From assembly GCA_002914805.1 (NCBI GenBank), contig JXTB01000147.1:443086-507085 (forward strand): a stretch of DNA of 64,000 nucleotides. Direction: 5' to 3'. The notes beneath the pieces are model-generated. The model searched no databases and was not told where the DNA came from. It saw only the letters and a list, made by a program, of their open reading frames with translations. Positions 1 to 12,065 of the stretch are shown here, in pieces (the stretch's first letter is position 1; every line of letters begins with the position of its first letter). Origin of the DNA: Parasponia andersonii (taxonomy: Eukaryota; Streptophyta; Magnoliopsida; Rosales; Cannabaceae). The position numbers were made by a program, and so were the translations under genes.

Positions 1-507
1 TAGACAAAAACATTATTCAGATCCTCAAAGAAGAAAACTAGAATTTAACATTGGAGATAAAGTGTTCTTGAAGGTTGCTCCCATGAAAGGAATCATGAGG
101 TTTGGGAAGAAAGGGAAGCTAAGTCCCAGATATATAGGTCCTTTTGAGATACTCGAAAAAGTTAGAAATAATGCCTATAACTCGCTTTGCCGCCATCATT
201 GTCGAATGTACATAATGTATTTCATGTCTCTATGTTAAGAAGGTACATTTCAAATCCTTCATATGTTCTGAATTTTGAGCAATTGGAGCTAAATCAAGAT
301 GTGAGTTATGAGGAACATCCAGTGAAGATTTTGGATACAAAAAAAAATGAACTTAAAAATAAGAAAATCCCTTTGGTCAAAGTATTGTGGAAGAACCATG
401 AAGTGGAAGAGGCCACATGGGAAATAGAGGAAGAGATGAAAACTAAGTATTCACACCTATTTCGGTAAGCAAATTTTGAGGATGAAATTTTATAAGGAGG
501 GGAGAAT
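1..507 (+). pseudogene. Ty3/gypsy polyprotein C-terminus (integrase end plus chromodomain), frameshifted
   Basis: This is the 3' end of a chromovirus gag-pol that starts outside the window. Frame 2 (2 to about 180) reads the post-catalytic integrase region, with GDKVFLKVAPMKG followed by GKLSPRYIGPFEIL, the usual GPY/F module. The reading then moves to frame 1 (187-468): PPSLSNVHNVFHVSMLRRY, then a chromodomain-like end (VLWKNHEVEEATWEIEEEM) and a stop at 466-468. A one-base frameshift near 180 breaks the protein. The frames, motifs and stop are seen directly. Assignment to a chromodomain-bearing gypsy lineage (Tekay/Del type) is family knowledge. A purine-rich polypurine tract (about 494-506) and the 3' LTR follow at once. 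Confidence 0.87.
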
Positions 508-1768
508 TGTGGTACCCAAGATTCTCACATGCATATTAGCCAATAATAAATATGTTCTAATTGCATATTAGGCATCTAGAAGTCGTTAAAACTAGTTTTG
601 TAGTAACATACTCATTCATTATGTTATGTGCCATTTTGGATCATTTTAATGAACTAGCATTCATATTTTAAACACTTTTGAACAGTTTTTCAATGCTAGT
701 TATTGACTACCAAGTACCTTAAGTGATTTATATGCTTCTGAGTCATTTTAAGATCAAGTTTCCTAATTTGGTGAAACTTGTTATTTCGATCTTGTTCAAG
801 TATCTTAATGCATTCCTTTTTTGTAAAATGTGCATCTTGAATAATAATAATTTATGACAGGTGATTAGCATACCAATCTCTAGAGGATATTGACCCTTTC
901 CACTATCAATTTCTATTCAGGATACGAGGTAAGTAAAGACTTACAACTGTGTCACAAGAATTACATGGAAAATGTCATTATGTGAAATTTTCTTATTCTT
1001 GAAAGTTACAAAATGGCATATGCATGGCACGTCTTGCATGCAAATTGAGAATTTCATTACAGAAAATTTAAAAGTGAGTACTGTTGTACTAATTTTATAA
1101 GATAAGTTTTAATGGCAATTGCTAGTCTGTCAGAGCTGGGTAGGTAAGTCTGTTGATGCAAACGCTCCTGTTGAAGCGGGACTTGCAGATCTTATGATGT
1201 GTCTCGTTGAAGCGGGACAATATTAGCGNACTTACGGGACTAGCAATGCACTAAGGGGCCTAACTATGAATAAGTTTTAAGGAAAATATATGGACTAAAA
1301 TGTTTAAGAAAGAAAAGGGTACAATAGGAACTTTACAAGATTTTAAAGTATACATAAGCATGCATAGTTTTTACTTACTGAGCTTTAGCTCATTTTAGTC
1401 TTGTGATGCAGATGAGGAGACATATTTTGGTGTTGACTAGCTAGTTGCCTGACTTATCTTTTGTCGCCGTGATCATACAAATGTAGACAAGAATGACTTG
1501 TGGGCGACGTTTTTGAATTATGATATTTTGAGTGTGATGTAAATACTACTGTTGATGGCAAAATAGACTGGTGAAAACTTCTTTTGATTGTACATTTTGT
1601 AAAGACACTTTTAACAAGAAATGTCATGCAGTTGCTTTTGTTTAAAGGTTTTAGAAAGTTCAAAAATTTGCCCACCTTTTTATCTAAACAAAAGATAATA
1701 TTTAAGAAAGAATAATACTTTATAGTTTGACTGTATATGATAATATAGTTAAGCTAGGGGGTGTTACA
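508..1768 (+). repeat. 3' LTR of the gypsy element (short form, 1.26 kb)
   Basis: The LTR begins TGTGGTACCC right after the polypurine tract and ends GTGTTACA at 1768. Its sequence is shared with the LTRs of the element at 13096-20488 (for example GCATGCATAGTTTTTACTTA and the block with CTCGTTGAAGCGGGAC). It lacks about 1.3 kb present in the 5' LTR of that element (see 13221-14559). The single N at 1229 lies where the other copy carries about 120 additional bases, so it probably marks a gap of unknown size. The 5' TSD partner is outside the window. Confidence 0.82.
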
Positions 1769-2324
1769 AAGGGAGCAGTATAGAAGTTTGATAAAGAAAG
1801 AAATAACACATTATAAACTAAACGGATGATGAAAGAGTTGTTATAAAACAAAGTTGCCAACTCAGTTAAGTCAGTCCCTTCCCCCCCTTTTTTTTTGCAT
1901 AATATAATATCACTTTAATATTAGAAGTAGAAATAAGGTCAGGTTTATATAAAAAAATTTTTACTCACATTTTACTTGAATAATACAAGGAAATATTTAA
2001 ACATAAAATCATATGTCGCAGAAAAGTTTTATCCATTGTAATAAAATTTCCTAAAAATACCAAATATACAAATTAGAATAATAAACTTCATATACGTCAA
2101 ACTTATACTAGTTAGCGTGTCTCGAACATTTCTTTGTTAAATTACTTAAAAAAATGTTAACAATCATAATAAAGTAAAAGGTCAAGTACTCAAAATTATA
2201 TGCACACAAATATACTAATATGTAAACAAAATAATACAATCATATTATTATTGACTTTTTAATTATGTGAAGGATTGGGTATCATTTTAAAATTCAGGAT
2301 ATCATAGTTTTCCCTAAGAATATA
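1769..2324. other. AT-rich spacer without a recognisable gene
   Basis: Between the LTR end and the first recognisable LINE codons there is only AT-rich sequence with a short C-run/T-run near 1878-1900. No coding similarity, terminal repeat or RNA gene was seen. Confidence 0.5.
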
Positions 2325-3743
2325 AGAGCTATTCACTTGATCTTTAAGTTATATAGGTCTCTTTCAAGACAAATGGTTAATTAAGAGAAGTTGTATATCT
2401 ACTTTAGTAAGGATATCTCCTCTGCCAAAATTAGGGATTTACATTCTATTTATGGTATGAAGCAAGGTGGAGAATTGTTATAATACTTAGGGGTTCTTTT
2501 GTTCGTGGGTGTTCCTCGAAAAAGGTTGTCAATTCATTGGATAGGCAGTTTGTTGGCAAGATTTCATTATTAGATGTTTTATCTCTTTCTTTTGCTGGAA
2601 GAGTAACTTTGGTAAATTTGTGATTTATGGATCACTTTTTCATTTTTTTCAGATTTACAAATAGCCAAGTTCTTTGTTATGAAAAATAACAAAGACAGTT
2701 CATAATTTTATTTAGTTGGGTTCTATGCTAAAAAAGAAGCTTGTTTAAGTTTCTTGGAAGAAATATTATCTTCCTAAGAAAAAGGGCGGTTTAGGACTTC
2801 ATGATTTATCTCTATTTAACAAAGCCCTATTTAAAAACTTTGTTTGGAGAATAATGACTGTTACTTCTGATTTATTTAACTATTTCCATGCTCAGTTCTT
2901 TAGAGGTAATGGTAATTTTCACTATCAGATAAAATCTTCTATTTGGACTGGAGTTCGTCCTATATGTAACGATTTGCATGAAGAGTTTCATTGGCTTGTT
3001 GGTAGGCATTCGAAGGTCAAGTTTTGAATTAATAATTGGTTAGGTTCCCCGTTGATTGACTTTCTTCTCCTATAGTTCTCGATCCTCTTTTGGAGAGTTT
3101 AATTGGTGATCTCTTGACAGACTTGGGCTGGTCCCTCCCTCCTGCTTTTAAACATAACTTTCCAGCCATTGCAGTTATAATTAAGTCAATTGTGTACTTA
3201 GATGATCTGGATACCTTATTTTGGATAAGTTCTCTACATAGTTTGGTTACCTGTTCTGATGCATATGTCTCCATTTCTGTTTTTGTAGATAGTTATTCTC
3301 AAGGATATTAGATTTGATCTTCTTTTATTTCTACTTTGAGGTTGGTATTACTTTGGAGAACTCTTCATGATCGGCTTCCCACTATGAATTAATTAATGAG
3401 ACGGGATTTTAATCTCCCATCTTATTGTTGCTTTTCTTATTTTTCTATGGAGAATTTGTCACATTTGTTCCTCTATTGTCCTTTTGCCCATCAACTTTGG
3501 TCAGTTTTGTCATCCATCTTCTGTAGTCCTATTTCTCTAGAGGGCATTATGGTGGATCTTTAGGATAAAGCTCAGTAATATTCTCTGAGTCCACAACTTG
3601 GTTCTTTCTAGAAAGTTGGTTTGACTTTTATTTTTTGGATTATTTGTAATTTTCGAGGATAAGAAGCCTTCTATTACTTCTGCATTGGTGCTCTTATGGT
3701 GCTTTATTAGAGAGGTTGAATCTCTAGATTCAAGTAAAATATT
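2325..3743 (+). pseudogene. LINE (L1-type) fragment, RT thumb to zinc-finger region, left half
   Basis: Broken frames read the C-terminal half of a plant LINE ORF2: an RT-end block (SIYGMKQGG, YLGVLLFVGVPRKR at about 2450-2520), a connecting region (FFRGNGNFHYQIKSSIWTGV, about 2893-2950) and part of the zf-RVT region with ILLWRTLHDRLP-like residues near 3345-3385. Many stops and frameshifts make it inactive. The 5' end is truncated within RT. The LINE is interrupted exactly at 3743 by the gypsy element 3744-8911 and resumes at 8912. It resembles the LINE at 50561-54630 closely enough to belong to the same family. Confidence 0.8.
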
Positions 3744-4593
3744 TGATACAAACCCTGCCAACTTGTGACGAAACCCAAAATAAGGATGATTCGTAGGACC
3801 GTTCTACAATCAGATTTGGATGGAAAACCTCGACCCAACACCTATAAAAAGATGTGAACCTTGGTATAAAGAAAGACGCCACAATCAAGGATGCAAAACT
3901 CGATTTATAAGTCAAGGGATGAACGCCACAGATAAATCTGATAAGTTCAAATAAGTTCTCAAAGAACCAAAGAAAAATTACTCTTAATTTTAATCAATTG
4001 TAATCTGCTCTTTTTATTTAGCTAATCGCTATTTATATACATAAGGACCACAAAAATTGGCTGTAAAAACCCCAAGAAGCTGCCCAAAACAAGAAAAATG
4101 AAACTAAAATATCCTAATTAGAATTCTGAAAATTGAACTCCTACACTTACCCTAAAACAAATGCATGCTCCTCAATAAAAGAAAAGGAAAGTATCTTAAT
4201 TAGCATGCAAGCCTCACAACTCAATAATGAAACTAATAATAACTAAATAAGAAACGTAATTTAGTTAGTTGTAACCATCTATTCTCCTTGATGTGTCAAA
4301 TTCTGATAACTCACCAAAATCAGGAAACTAAGCTTTAATTCACGTATCCTTGAGCAATCCTATTTTGAGAGTCTTTTTTAGATTATTCCAAAGCTTGAAT
4401 AATAGAAATCTAATCTTATGGACCAGGTGGAACATTAACCTTAGGCCTTTAAGAATTCACCACAGCCCAAATACTTTGAGTCAGCCCATTTAATGTACTT
4501 TGGAATTTCTTTACATGTGCTCTTGTAACTAGACTAATGAGAACTTAGATAAGATCTACATTCCATGCTCTCATGCTTGCCCTATCCTCATCA
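3744..4593 (-). repeat. 3' LTR of gypsy element 3744-8911
   Basis: This is an 850-bp direct repeat of 8064-8911, diverged at many positions. Next to it, at about 4594-4613, lies the minus-strand polypurine tract (read on + as CCCCTCCTCTTGAAAAG), which identifies it as the 3' LTR of a minus-strand element. Confidence 0.92.
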
Positions 4594-4599
4594 TTCCCC

Positions 4600-5135
4600 T
4601 CCTCTTGAAAAGGATTTGTCCTCAAATCTTCGCATTGTTTATATCGGATGATGTATGCAAACGTCTCAATAAATTCCACCCATCATGCAAGCCTCTTATT
4701 CAACTTGTGCTGACCTTTAAGGTGCTTCAAGGACTCATGATTGGTGTGAATCACAAACTCTTTAGACCAAAGGTAATTTTTCCATGTTTCCGAATCTTGA
4801 ACCAATACATACATTTCTTTATCATAACTAGGGTAGTTTAAAGATGCCCCACTTAGTTTCTCACTAAAATATGCTATTAGTCGTCCTTCTTGCATAGGAA
4901 CTGCACCAATACTTAAACCTGAAGCATCATATTCAATCTCAAAAGTTAGGTAAAGCAAGTAAAGGTGCATGAGTTAATTCCTCCTCGAGTAATTGAAACA
5001 ACTTCTCTTGCTCTTCTCCCCATTTGAACCCAATATTTTTCTTGATAACTTCAGCTATTGGTGTGGCTATGGTACTAAAATTTTTCATGAACCTTCAGTA
5101 AAGACTCAAAAGTCCTTGAAAATGTTGCACATTAC
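4600..5135 (-). pseudogene. gypsy RT thumb, RNase H and polyprotein terminus (deleted integrase)
   Basis: On the minus strand the frames read the RT connection region (ATPIAEVIKKNIGFKWGEEQ, about 5085-5025), then RNase H from 4970: [16 protein letters not shown] with the first catalytic Asp, [20 protein letters not shown], and [17 protein letters not shown], where the family usually has HTDHESLKHL (Asp replaced by Asn). After FIETFAYIIRYKQ the reading jumps directly to EDLRTNPFQEEGNDED, the usual last residues of this polyprotein type, so zinc-binding, catalytic and C-terminal integrase parts are gone. Stops and one frameshift are present near 4965 and 4676. Confidence 0.85.
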
Positions 5136-5995
5136 TTATGCTTGTTGGACTTGGCCATTCTCAGATAGCACGAATCTTCTCTTCGTCAACCTGCATTTGT
5201 AGCTCCTTTGTCTCCTCGGAGTTACTCCTATAAACTGATCTGTTTGGAATGATGGCAACATGCACGAAGTCAATTTGATACTCAATCCCTTGGACTGGTG
5301 GTAATCCACTAGAAATTTCTTCGGGGAAAACATCACCAAATTCTTGCAAGAGATAAACAACAGAACTATGCAAAACAAAGTCAAGATCATTAGTGTTTAA
5401 AAACACCTCTTTGTACAAGAGTATAATCATCGGCTGGTTTGAAAACATTGCTCTCTTAATTTCTTTGGCTTTTGTATAAAAATTATTTTGTTTTCTCTCT
5501 GTTTTTCTCTCAAAGACTGAATCTATAATTTCCTTTTCTCTCTTTTTTTTCTTCGGCCTCTCTCTCTTTTTCACTCGTCCTCTTTTGATCACTCTCTTTT
5601 TGTAACCTCACTTGATCTTCATAAACTTCTTTTGGTGTCAAAGGAACTAGAGTGATTGTCCTTTGATTAAGTACAAATGAGTACTTGTTGGTGAAGCCAT
5701 CATGTTTAATATACCTATCAAATTGCCATGGTCGACCTAATAACAAGTGTCCAGCTTGCATCGGAACCACATCGCACAAAACTTTATCTTCATATTTCCT
5801 GTTACGAAAAGAAACTAACATTTTTTTATTCACCTTCAGTTCACCACTATTATTTAACCACTGCAACTTGTAAGGCCGGGGATGCTTCATGGTTGGCAAT
5901 CCTAATTTCTCCATTATAATAGTGCTAGCAACATTAGTACAACTACCACCATCAATAATCATACTACATACCTTATTTTAAACATGACACCTAGT
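5136..5995 (-). pseudogene. gypsy protease and RT N-terminus with precise loss of the RT core
   Basis: From about 5962 leftward the minus strand reads a protease-like domain, MIIDGGSCTNVASTIIMEKL (D-G-G where D-S/T-G is usual), then MQAGHLLLGRPWQFDRYIKH. A Lys/Glu-rich linker is partly frameshifted around 5515-5590. The next frame gives the RT start: FPEEISSGLPPVQGIEYQID, then ELQMQVDEEKIRAI. In intact relatives QVDELL opens the RT fingers and VDEEKIRAI follows the palm, so the two are fused at the shared VDE and about 130-150 residues, including the YXDD box, are lost. This fusion is inferred from family order; the junction itself is seen. Confidence 0.8.
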
Positions 5996-6194
5996 ATGAA
6001 AGATGTTTTCTCATTGCACCTCTTCATCTTCTTTAACTTGCGCACTCAAAGCTCTCCTTACCAGCAACAAATCTCCTTGGGCAGGGTATTCCTCTTCATC
6101 GGCATCCTCCAATAGTGGTATAAGATCAATGTTGTCTTCATCTTCGGTTTTAATTTCACCATCATCTCGCAATACCATAACTCTTTTGTTTAGA

Positions 6195-7269
6195 CATTAG
6201 CTAGCTATGTGACCCTTTTTTGACATTTAAAGCACTTGATATCACGATTCCTAGAAGTAGAAGAATCAGATTTACCTTGATTTACATGGCTGGTCACTTC
6301 TTGCTTTTGCTCAGCTTTAGGCTTCGTCGTAGGTTGCCTCTCATCCTTGTTCCATTGATTCGATTTCCAAGCGGATATACTTAGCTTTTGGCTTGGATGT
6401 GTGCTACCCCTCCTCTTGAGTTGGTTCTCAATTTTTATAGCCATGTGGACCATATCTTCCAACTCCATGTAATGTTGTAGTTCCACCACATTAGCAATTT
6501 CTCGATTCATACCAACCAAGAATCTGGACATTGTAGCCTCCCGATCCTCCTCTATATTCGCTCGAATCATAGCAACCTCCATCTCCTTATAATAGTCCTC
6601 TACACTCCGGTTACCTTGCCTAAGGCTTTGCAACTTGTTATACAATTCCCAATAGTAGTAGCTCGGTACAAACCTCTTTCTCATCACTATTTTTATCTCT
6701 TCCCACATCTCTACTGGACGTTCCCTATTTCTTCTCCTATTTATTACTAACTGATCCCACTATATAATTGCATAATCAGAAAATTCAATGAAAGCAAGCT
6801 TTACCTTCTTAATCTCAGAGTAATTGTGGCAATCAAATACTAATTCAACCTTTTTCTCCCACTCCAGGTAAGCTTCTAGAACGTTCTTGCCTTGAAAGGA
6901 TAGAATCTTCATCTTAATACTACCCAGTGAATTATCTTCTTGATTCCTAGCTCCTCTAAACTGCCCACAGTATCTCCTATTGCCAATTATTGAATCTCGG
7001 TCATCTTCATCACCAAAAGTATTTCTATAGTACTCTTCATCTTCAGCCCTCACTTCCTTATTCTGGAATCTCCATCTTCCAAGCATATTAGGAGCAATTT
7101 GTAGTTGTTCCACATGTGAGTTCTCTATTTTGTCCATCTGCTCATGAACCTGCTCCATCTCTGCTCTTATTACTCTTCTCATCTTGCCCATTAAGGCTTC
7201 CATGAGAAACTTCGGATCACCCACTTCAAATGTATCTCCAGAATTGTTTCTGTCCATGTTGTCTGACAT
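6195..7269 (-). pseudogene. gypsy gag
   Basis: I take the Met at 7269 (MSDNMDRNNSGDTFEV) as the start because the N-terminal extension to 7353 has no family character. Coiled-coil-like acidic residues (MRRVIRAEMEQVHEQMDKIE) are followed by the retrotransposon gag core EAYLEWEKKVELVFDCHNYS, an in-frame TAG at about 6759 where WWDQL is expected (TGG to TAG), then FVPSYYYWELYNKLQSLRQG and DYYKEMEVAMIRANIEEDRE. A zinc knuckle begins with CFKCQ at about 6222 but is broken by a frameshift in an A-run and a CAA-to-TAA stop. The product would be the capsid-like protein of the element. Confidence 0.85.
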
Positions 7270-8050
7270 TTTGCTGTAAAACAAAGTTTGAAAAGAAAGG
7301 ACCTCACACACTCTCTCATGTGTTTCACTCAGTATTGACTCACTCAATTTCACTCGTGTTTCACTCGAATATATCAGATTGGGTTTTACCCTCTTATATG
7401 CTCACCACTCTTGCCTTTTTCCCCTCGTAATTTCTCAGAAGTTCTTATCAAACTAATTCAAATAAATAATTAGAATTTCTGAGTAACAATCCACACAAAA
7501 TCTCACCAACCAAATGAAAATTTAATGTAATAACCTGGAATAATAATTTCTAGAAATTGATAAGCAAAGAAAGCGAAACAAAGAAAAAAGAGAAAAACGC
7601 AAACAAAAATTTGAAGGCTTGGAAAGTGATGAAAATGATGGATTTTGGGCCCAAAAACTAGGGTGAACAGTACATAGTTAGTTCAAGTCGTAGGACTCAG
7701 AATAAGCTTCGATTTGATATACAATATGTATTGTTTCGATAACCGGATCAAAAGTTACAACTGTTTTACTGAAGCACTATCAAAATTCTCTAATTCAACC
7801 ACAGATTCTTCTTTTTTTTTCTTTTTTTTAATTGAGAACCCAAATAATAACTGTTAACTGAAAGACATCAAGAAATAAATTCGGATTCAAAAGAAAACAA
7901 GCAATCTGAATTGGCTACGACTAGAATAGATCGAGTTTATGTTTTTTTTTTTTTGGACGATTTAGATGAAAGAAAAAAGAAGGAATAAAGGCTAGTTTTG
8001 ACAATAAAAAGGAAAAAAAGGATAGATTAAATCTGAGATTAGAATTTGGT

Positions 8051-8061
8051 TCTTGATACCA
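8051..8061 (-). promoter_or_regulatory. Primer-binding site of gypsy element 3744-8911
   Basis: Two bases inside the right LTR the minus strand reads TGGTATCAAGA, a tRNA 3'-end complement similar to, but not identical with, the initiator-Met PBS. It fixes the right LTR as the 5' LTR and the element as minus-strand. Confidence 0.75.
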
Positions 8062-8063
8062 AA

Positions 8064-8911
8064 TGATACGAACCCCGCCAACTTGTGACGAAATCTGAAA
8101 TAAGGATGATACATAGGACCATTCTACAATCAGATTCGGATGAAAAACCTCGACCTAACACCTGTAAGAGATGTGAACCTTGGTATAAAGGAAGATGCCA
8201 AAATCAAGGATAGAAAACTCGATTGATAAGTCAAGCAATGAATGCCACAGAAAAATCTGATAAGTTGAAATAAGTTCTCAAAACACCAAAGAGAAATTGC
8301 TCTTAATTTTAATCAATTGTAATATGCTCTTTTTATTTAGCTAATGGCTATTTATATACATAAGAACTATGAAAATTGGTTGTAAAAACCCTAAGAAGCT
8401 ACCCAAAATAAGAAAAGGAAACTAAAATATCCTAATTAGAATTCTGAAAATTGAACTCCAATACTTACCCTAAAACAAATGCCTACTCCTCAATAAAAGA
8501 AAAGGAAAGTATTTTAATTGATATGCAAGTCTTACAACTTAACAATGAAACTAATAATAACTAAATAAGAAATGTAATTTAGTTAGTTGCAGCCACCTAT
8601 TCTCCTTGATATGTCAAATTCGGGTAAGCCAACAAAGTCAGGAAATTAAGTTTTAATTCACGCACCCTTGAGCAATCCTATTTTGAGAATCTTTTCTAGA
8701 TTAAACCAAAGCTTGAATCATGGAAATTCAACCTTGTGGACCACATGGAACATTAACCTTAAGCCTCCAAGAATTCACCTCAGCCCAAACGCTTTGAATC
8801 AGCCCATTTAATGTACTTTGGAATTTCTTTGCATGTGCTCTTGTAACTAGACCAATGAAAACTTAGATAAGATCTGCATTCTATACTCTCATGCTTGCCC
8901 TGTCCTCATCA
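8064..8911 (-). repeat. 5' LTR of gypsy element 3744-8911
   Basis: An 848-bp repeat of 3744-4593 with the same TGATAC start and CATCA end, adjoining the primer-binding site at 8051-8061. Confidence 0.92.
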
Positions 8912-9635
8912 ATATTTAATTCTATGATAGAGCTTATAATTTTGAGGGAACTTTGTATTAGGGGTAGGTCCCAAAAAGTGTCTAATATTATTAAAGTTGT
9001 TTGGAAACCTCCTTCCCATTCTTAGATTAAGATCAACACTAATGGTTCAACTTTTGGCACTTCGGTTCTCTCTAGGTGCTCAGGAGTGTTTAGGATACAT
9101 TGTGAACTTGTTCGTAATTGTTTCTCTATTTTTTTAGGAGTAGTTTATACCTTTGAGGCTGACTGCTGACTTGACCGCAGCAATTCATGCGATTGACTTT
9201 ACCTTGAAATATGGTTGGAAGCATCTTTGGTTGGAGAGTGATTTCGTTTATATGGTTTCTATCTTATTGTCTCATTTTTAAAAAATTCACTTTTATTGGA
9301 GATCAGCTTAGTCTAAGGCCTTGGGGTACATATCTCATATGAATCTCCTCCTAACCCATATCTATCGCGTTGTTAACTCTTTGGCTTCTCGAGCACCTTT
9401 CATAATCTGTCCTACTTGGTGGTGGATCACTCCTTCTTTTATTTCTTTTCTTGTTTATGACAATCGTATTGCGAAGCCTAATTATAGGTTTTGCTAATTT
9501 TTCGGCTCTTTTTGTTCATATTTTTAGTCCTTGAGAGTTCAGGTTCATGTCCCCCTCTGACGAGGTGTCTCTTCTTCTTCATTCTTTTTTATTTTAGTTT
9601 TCCTTGTTCCATCAAGGTTTGAACAAAAAAAATAT
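8912..9635 (+). pseudogene. LINE fragment, RNase H-like domain and A-tail (right half of the LINE at 2325)
   Basis: This continues the LINE interrupted at 3743. Broken frames read WKPPSHS and IKINTNGSTFGTS (RNase H start), EADLTAA-like residues with AIHAIDFTLKYGWKHLWLES, and the C-terminal block HIYREGNSVADSLASRAPF followed by CPTWWWITPSF. The 3' UTR is T-rich and ends in an A-run at about 9625-9633. The order and the ATATT repeat show that it is one LINE split by one insertion. Confidence 0.82.
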
Positions 9636-9790
9636 AGTAGCACACAAGTTAGCAAATTATGATTTTTGTTCTCCCAGAGATATGTTCTTGGTTGATTGCT
9701 GTCCATTGTTTAAACATCTATTCGTCTGACAATTTTAATAAAGTTTTAGTTTTACCCACTTTGCGGGCTCTTTTGCTGCCAAAAAAAAAA
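9636..9790 (+). mobile_element. Severely 5'-truncated second LINE tail
   Basis: Just after the A-run of the previous LINE the sequence reads VAHKLANYDFCSPRDMFLVD and a stop, the usual last residues of a plant LINE RNase H domain, then a short 3' UTR and a ten-base A-run (9781-9790). I interpret it as a separate, about 150-bp LINE insertion next to the older tail. The residues and A-run are seen; independent insertion is inferred. Confidence 0.6.
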
Positions 9791-10861
9791 GATGTAAAAA
9801 CAAATTCAGGCCAAAAAAACTGGCATAATGCTCAAATTAATTGATTGGATGTAACCAATCCGACCAGACTTTAATTAAATTGGATTCAGATCCTCATATT
9901 GGATTGGATTATATGAGATTTTTCAAAATCGTCCTTTCAATTAGATCAGTTGAAACTTAGCCAAAATAGGGTCGTTTTAAACCGATGAACTGGCTCCTAG
10001 AAACTATCGGATCGTATGCCTTCTCTTTTCCCTGCAAGCTAGTGATCTATTAGTAGAATAAAACATTAGAATGGGCGGGCTTCTTAAATGGAAGTATTGT
10101 TGCCACTACCTCCCTGAAGCGTTTGACATAGAATATCAAATTTTCGCTACGGAAGTACTCCAACTAATTTGTGACGTTACAACGTTTATGATAAACTGTA
10201 TATTCTATAAAAAAAACATTAATAATAATAATAACTAATGGATTTGAAAAAAGCCATATCATTGACTTTTTTTTTCTTTAATACGTTGTTCGCGAAATGA
10301 CAATAAAATAAAATAAAAGGAAATCTCAAGGCCCAATAGTTCATATCATATGTATATATTAGTTTGGCCCGAGTTTTTGATTCCTGAAAAAAAAAAATAA
10401 TATAAATAACGACTATACTAACTCTATTTTTAGGAACAATTTATTTAATGAAATGAAAATCTACAAAATGTCTAAAGTTCAGAACATAGAATCTACAAAA
10501 ATACTGGACAAAACTAATACGACAAGAAAATTATTAGAAAAAGAAGGATTGAAAAAATTATTATACTGGATGGTAGGTATAGAATATGTATATGAAAATA
10601 ATTAGTATAACTTATACAGTTGACATGTCCATTCTCCTCTATTTAGAATCTTAATATTCTCACCCTTTTAATTTAGTTATTTATAGTTCATCGTAATATT
10701 TATTGTTCTTGTCCCTTTATAAATAGCTTTAATAAACTCTTTATATATATAACCAGCAGTAATAATGATTAGTAGTTCTTATATCTTGTTCACTAATTTA
10801 TTATTTGGTTTCTTTTCTGAATGTGGTTCTTTTTTAAACTGCATCTCTAGATTCAATTTTT
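9791..10861. other. AT-rich region without a recognisable gene
   Basis: About 1.1 kb of AT-rich DNA with short A and T runs. I saw no coding similarity, no paired terminal repeats and no RNA gene. Confidence 0.5.
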
Positions 10862-12065
10862 TGTTAATTTTAAAAATAATTTTCGTAGCGAAAAATTGGC
10901 TCAGGAACATTCAAAAATTTTCTCAAAATAATTGACTATATGAGTGCATTATATTAATTCATAGCAAATAGAAATAAATAAAGAGAATAAATCTAATACT
11001 TCTTGTAGCTTATTAGTGGATCATAACTTTACTGTCTTCTAAAACATGATCTTCCAATCCAAACCTCAAGTACAATTGAATGAACATGTAAACATTACAA
11101 ACAATTTCTTAAACTCACACTTTAGGAATCTACAATTTTCTCAACACATGAGATTGTAAGAGTTTATTCTATAGAAAATAAGAAGACTCTCTTTTTCTCT
11201 CTAAATTATGGAGACTCTGTAGAAAATAATACATAGCGTATTTTTCTAAAGTTTCCTCTATATATATATATTAAATTATTTAATAAATCAACTAATTAAT
11301 CATATTAATTAATTTTTATATATATATAAAGTGTTCAGAAAAAAACATTGGTTTATTTATTTATTTATATATTTAATTAATTAATCAAATTAATTAATAT
11401 ATATATATCTGAATAAGAAAAATTTAGACAGTTTCCTAATTTCTATTTATCTAATTATCTAATAATTAGATATTTTTAAATTCAAAATTTAAATAAATTA
11501 CGAAACTTATCTCTCCATTAATTTAATTTATTAATTAAAAATTAATCAATTAATTAATTAAGAACATATAGATAAACTATTTATCTAGACAAAGTGTGCA
11601 ATAATAAAAATAATATAATATCTAGTACAATGTTTGTAAGAGGCGGAATTAGGGACCTATGGACCTGTAATTCAAGCTCCAATAAATTATGACAATTAAT
11701 TAAACTCGTTAGTCAATTTTTCTAATTTACTAATTCCAGTATTACTCTACTAAAATCTGGACTTGCATTCTTGCATTTAGAAAATTAATTTACTCAGAAA
11801 ACAGCGAGTAATCTTTCGATTTAATCATGACTTGTAGTTCACTCCTCCATAGACAATTCATAATTAGAGCTAGATTATATTCTGTTTACTTTTATAATTA
11901 CATATTTATCCTTGTGTACCATTAATTCTCCAACGAACAATTAATTTATAAATCTATTATAAATTGGGTACTCCAATTGTTCAAGCCATAAATTAATACA
12001 CAAGGGAATCATCTTTCTAGCTTTATAATGGAAGGAATAGATTCTATATCTGTAAGCTACATTCC
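10862..12065 (-). repeat. 3' LTR of the copia element, 5' part deleted
   Basis: AT-rich LTR with (TA)n and TTAATTAATT tracts at 11260-11570. The portion 11767-12055 matches the right LTR. The match stops abruptly near 12065, where pol sequence begins; the right LTR continues for a further 560 bp before its end at 23822. So this copy has lost roughly its first 560 bp. Confidence 0.75.

Larger units (their letters stand above)
3744..8911 (-). mobile_element. Internally deleted Ty3/gypsy retrotransposon inserted in a LINE
   Basis: A complete insertion is delimited by two LTRs (3744-4593 and 8064-8911), both beginning TGATAC and ending CATCA, and flanked by the perfect 5-bp duplication ATATT (3739-3743 and 8912-8916). 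On the minus strand the order is 5' LTR, primer-binding site, gag, protease, the start of RT, a deletion, RT thumb and RNase H, a second deletion, polyprotein C-terminus, polypurine tract and 3' LTR. Full-length relatives are far longer than 5.2 kb. The RT core and the whole integrase are missing, so the element cannot move on its own. The gag matches that of the element at 49824-57573, so the two are related. Confidence 0.92.
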
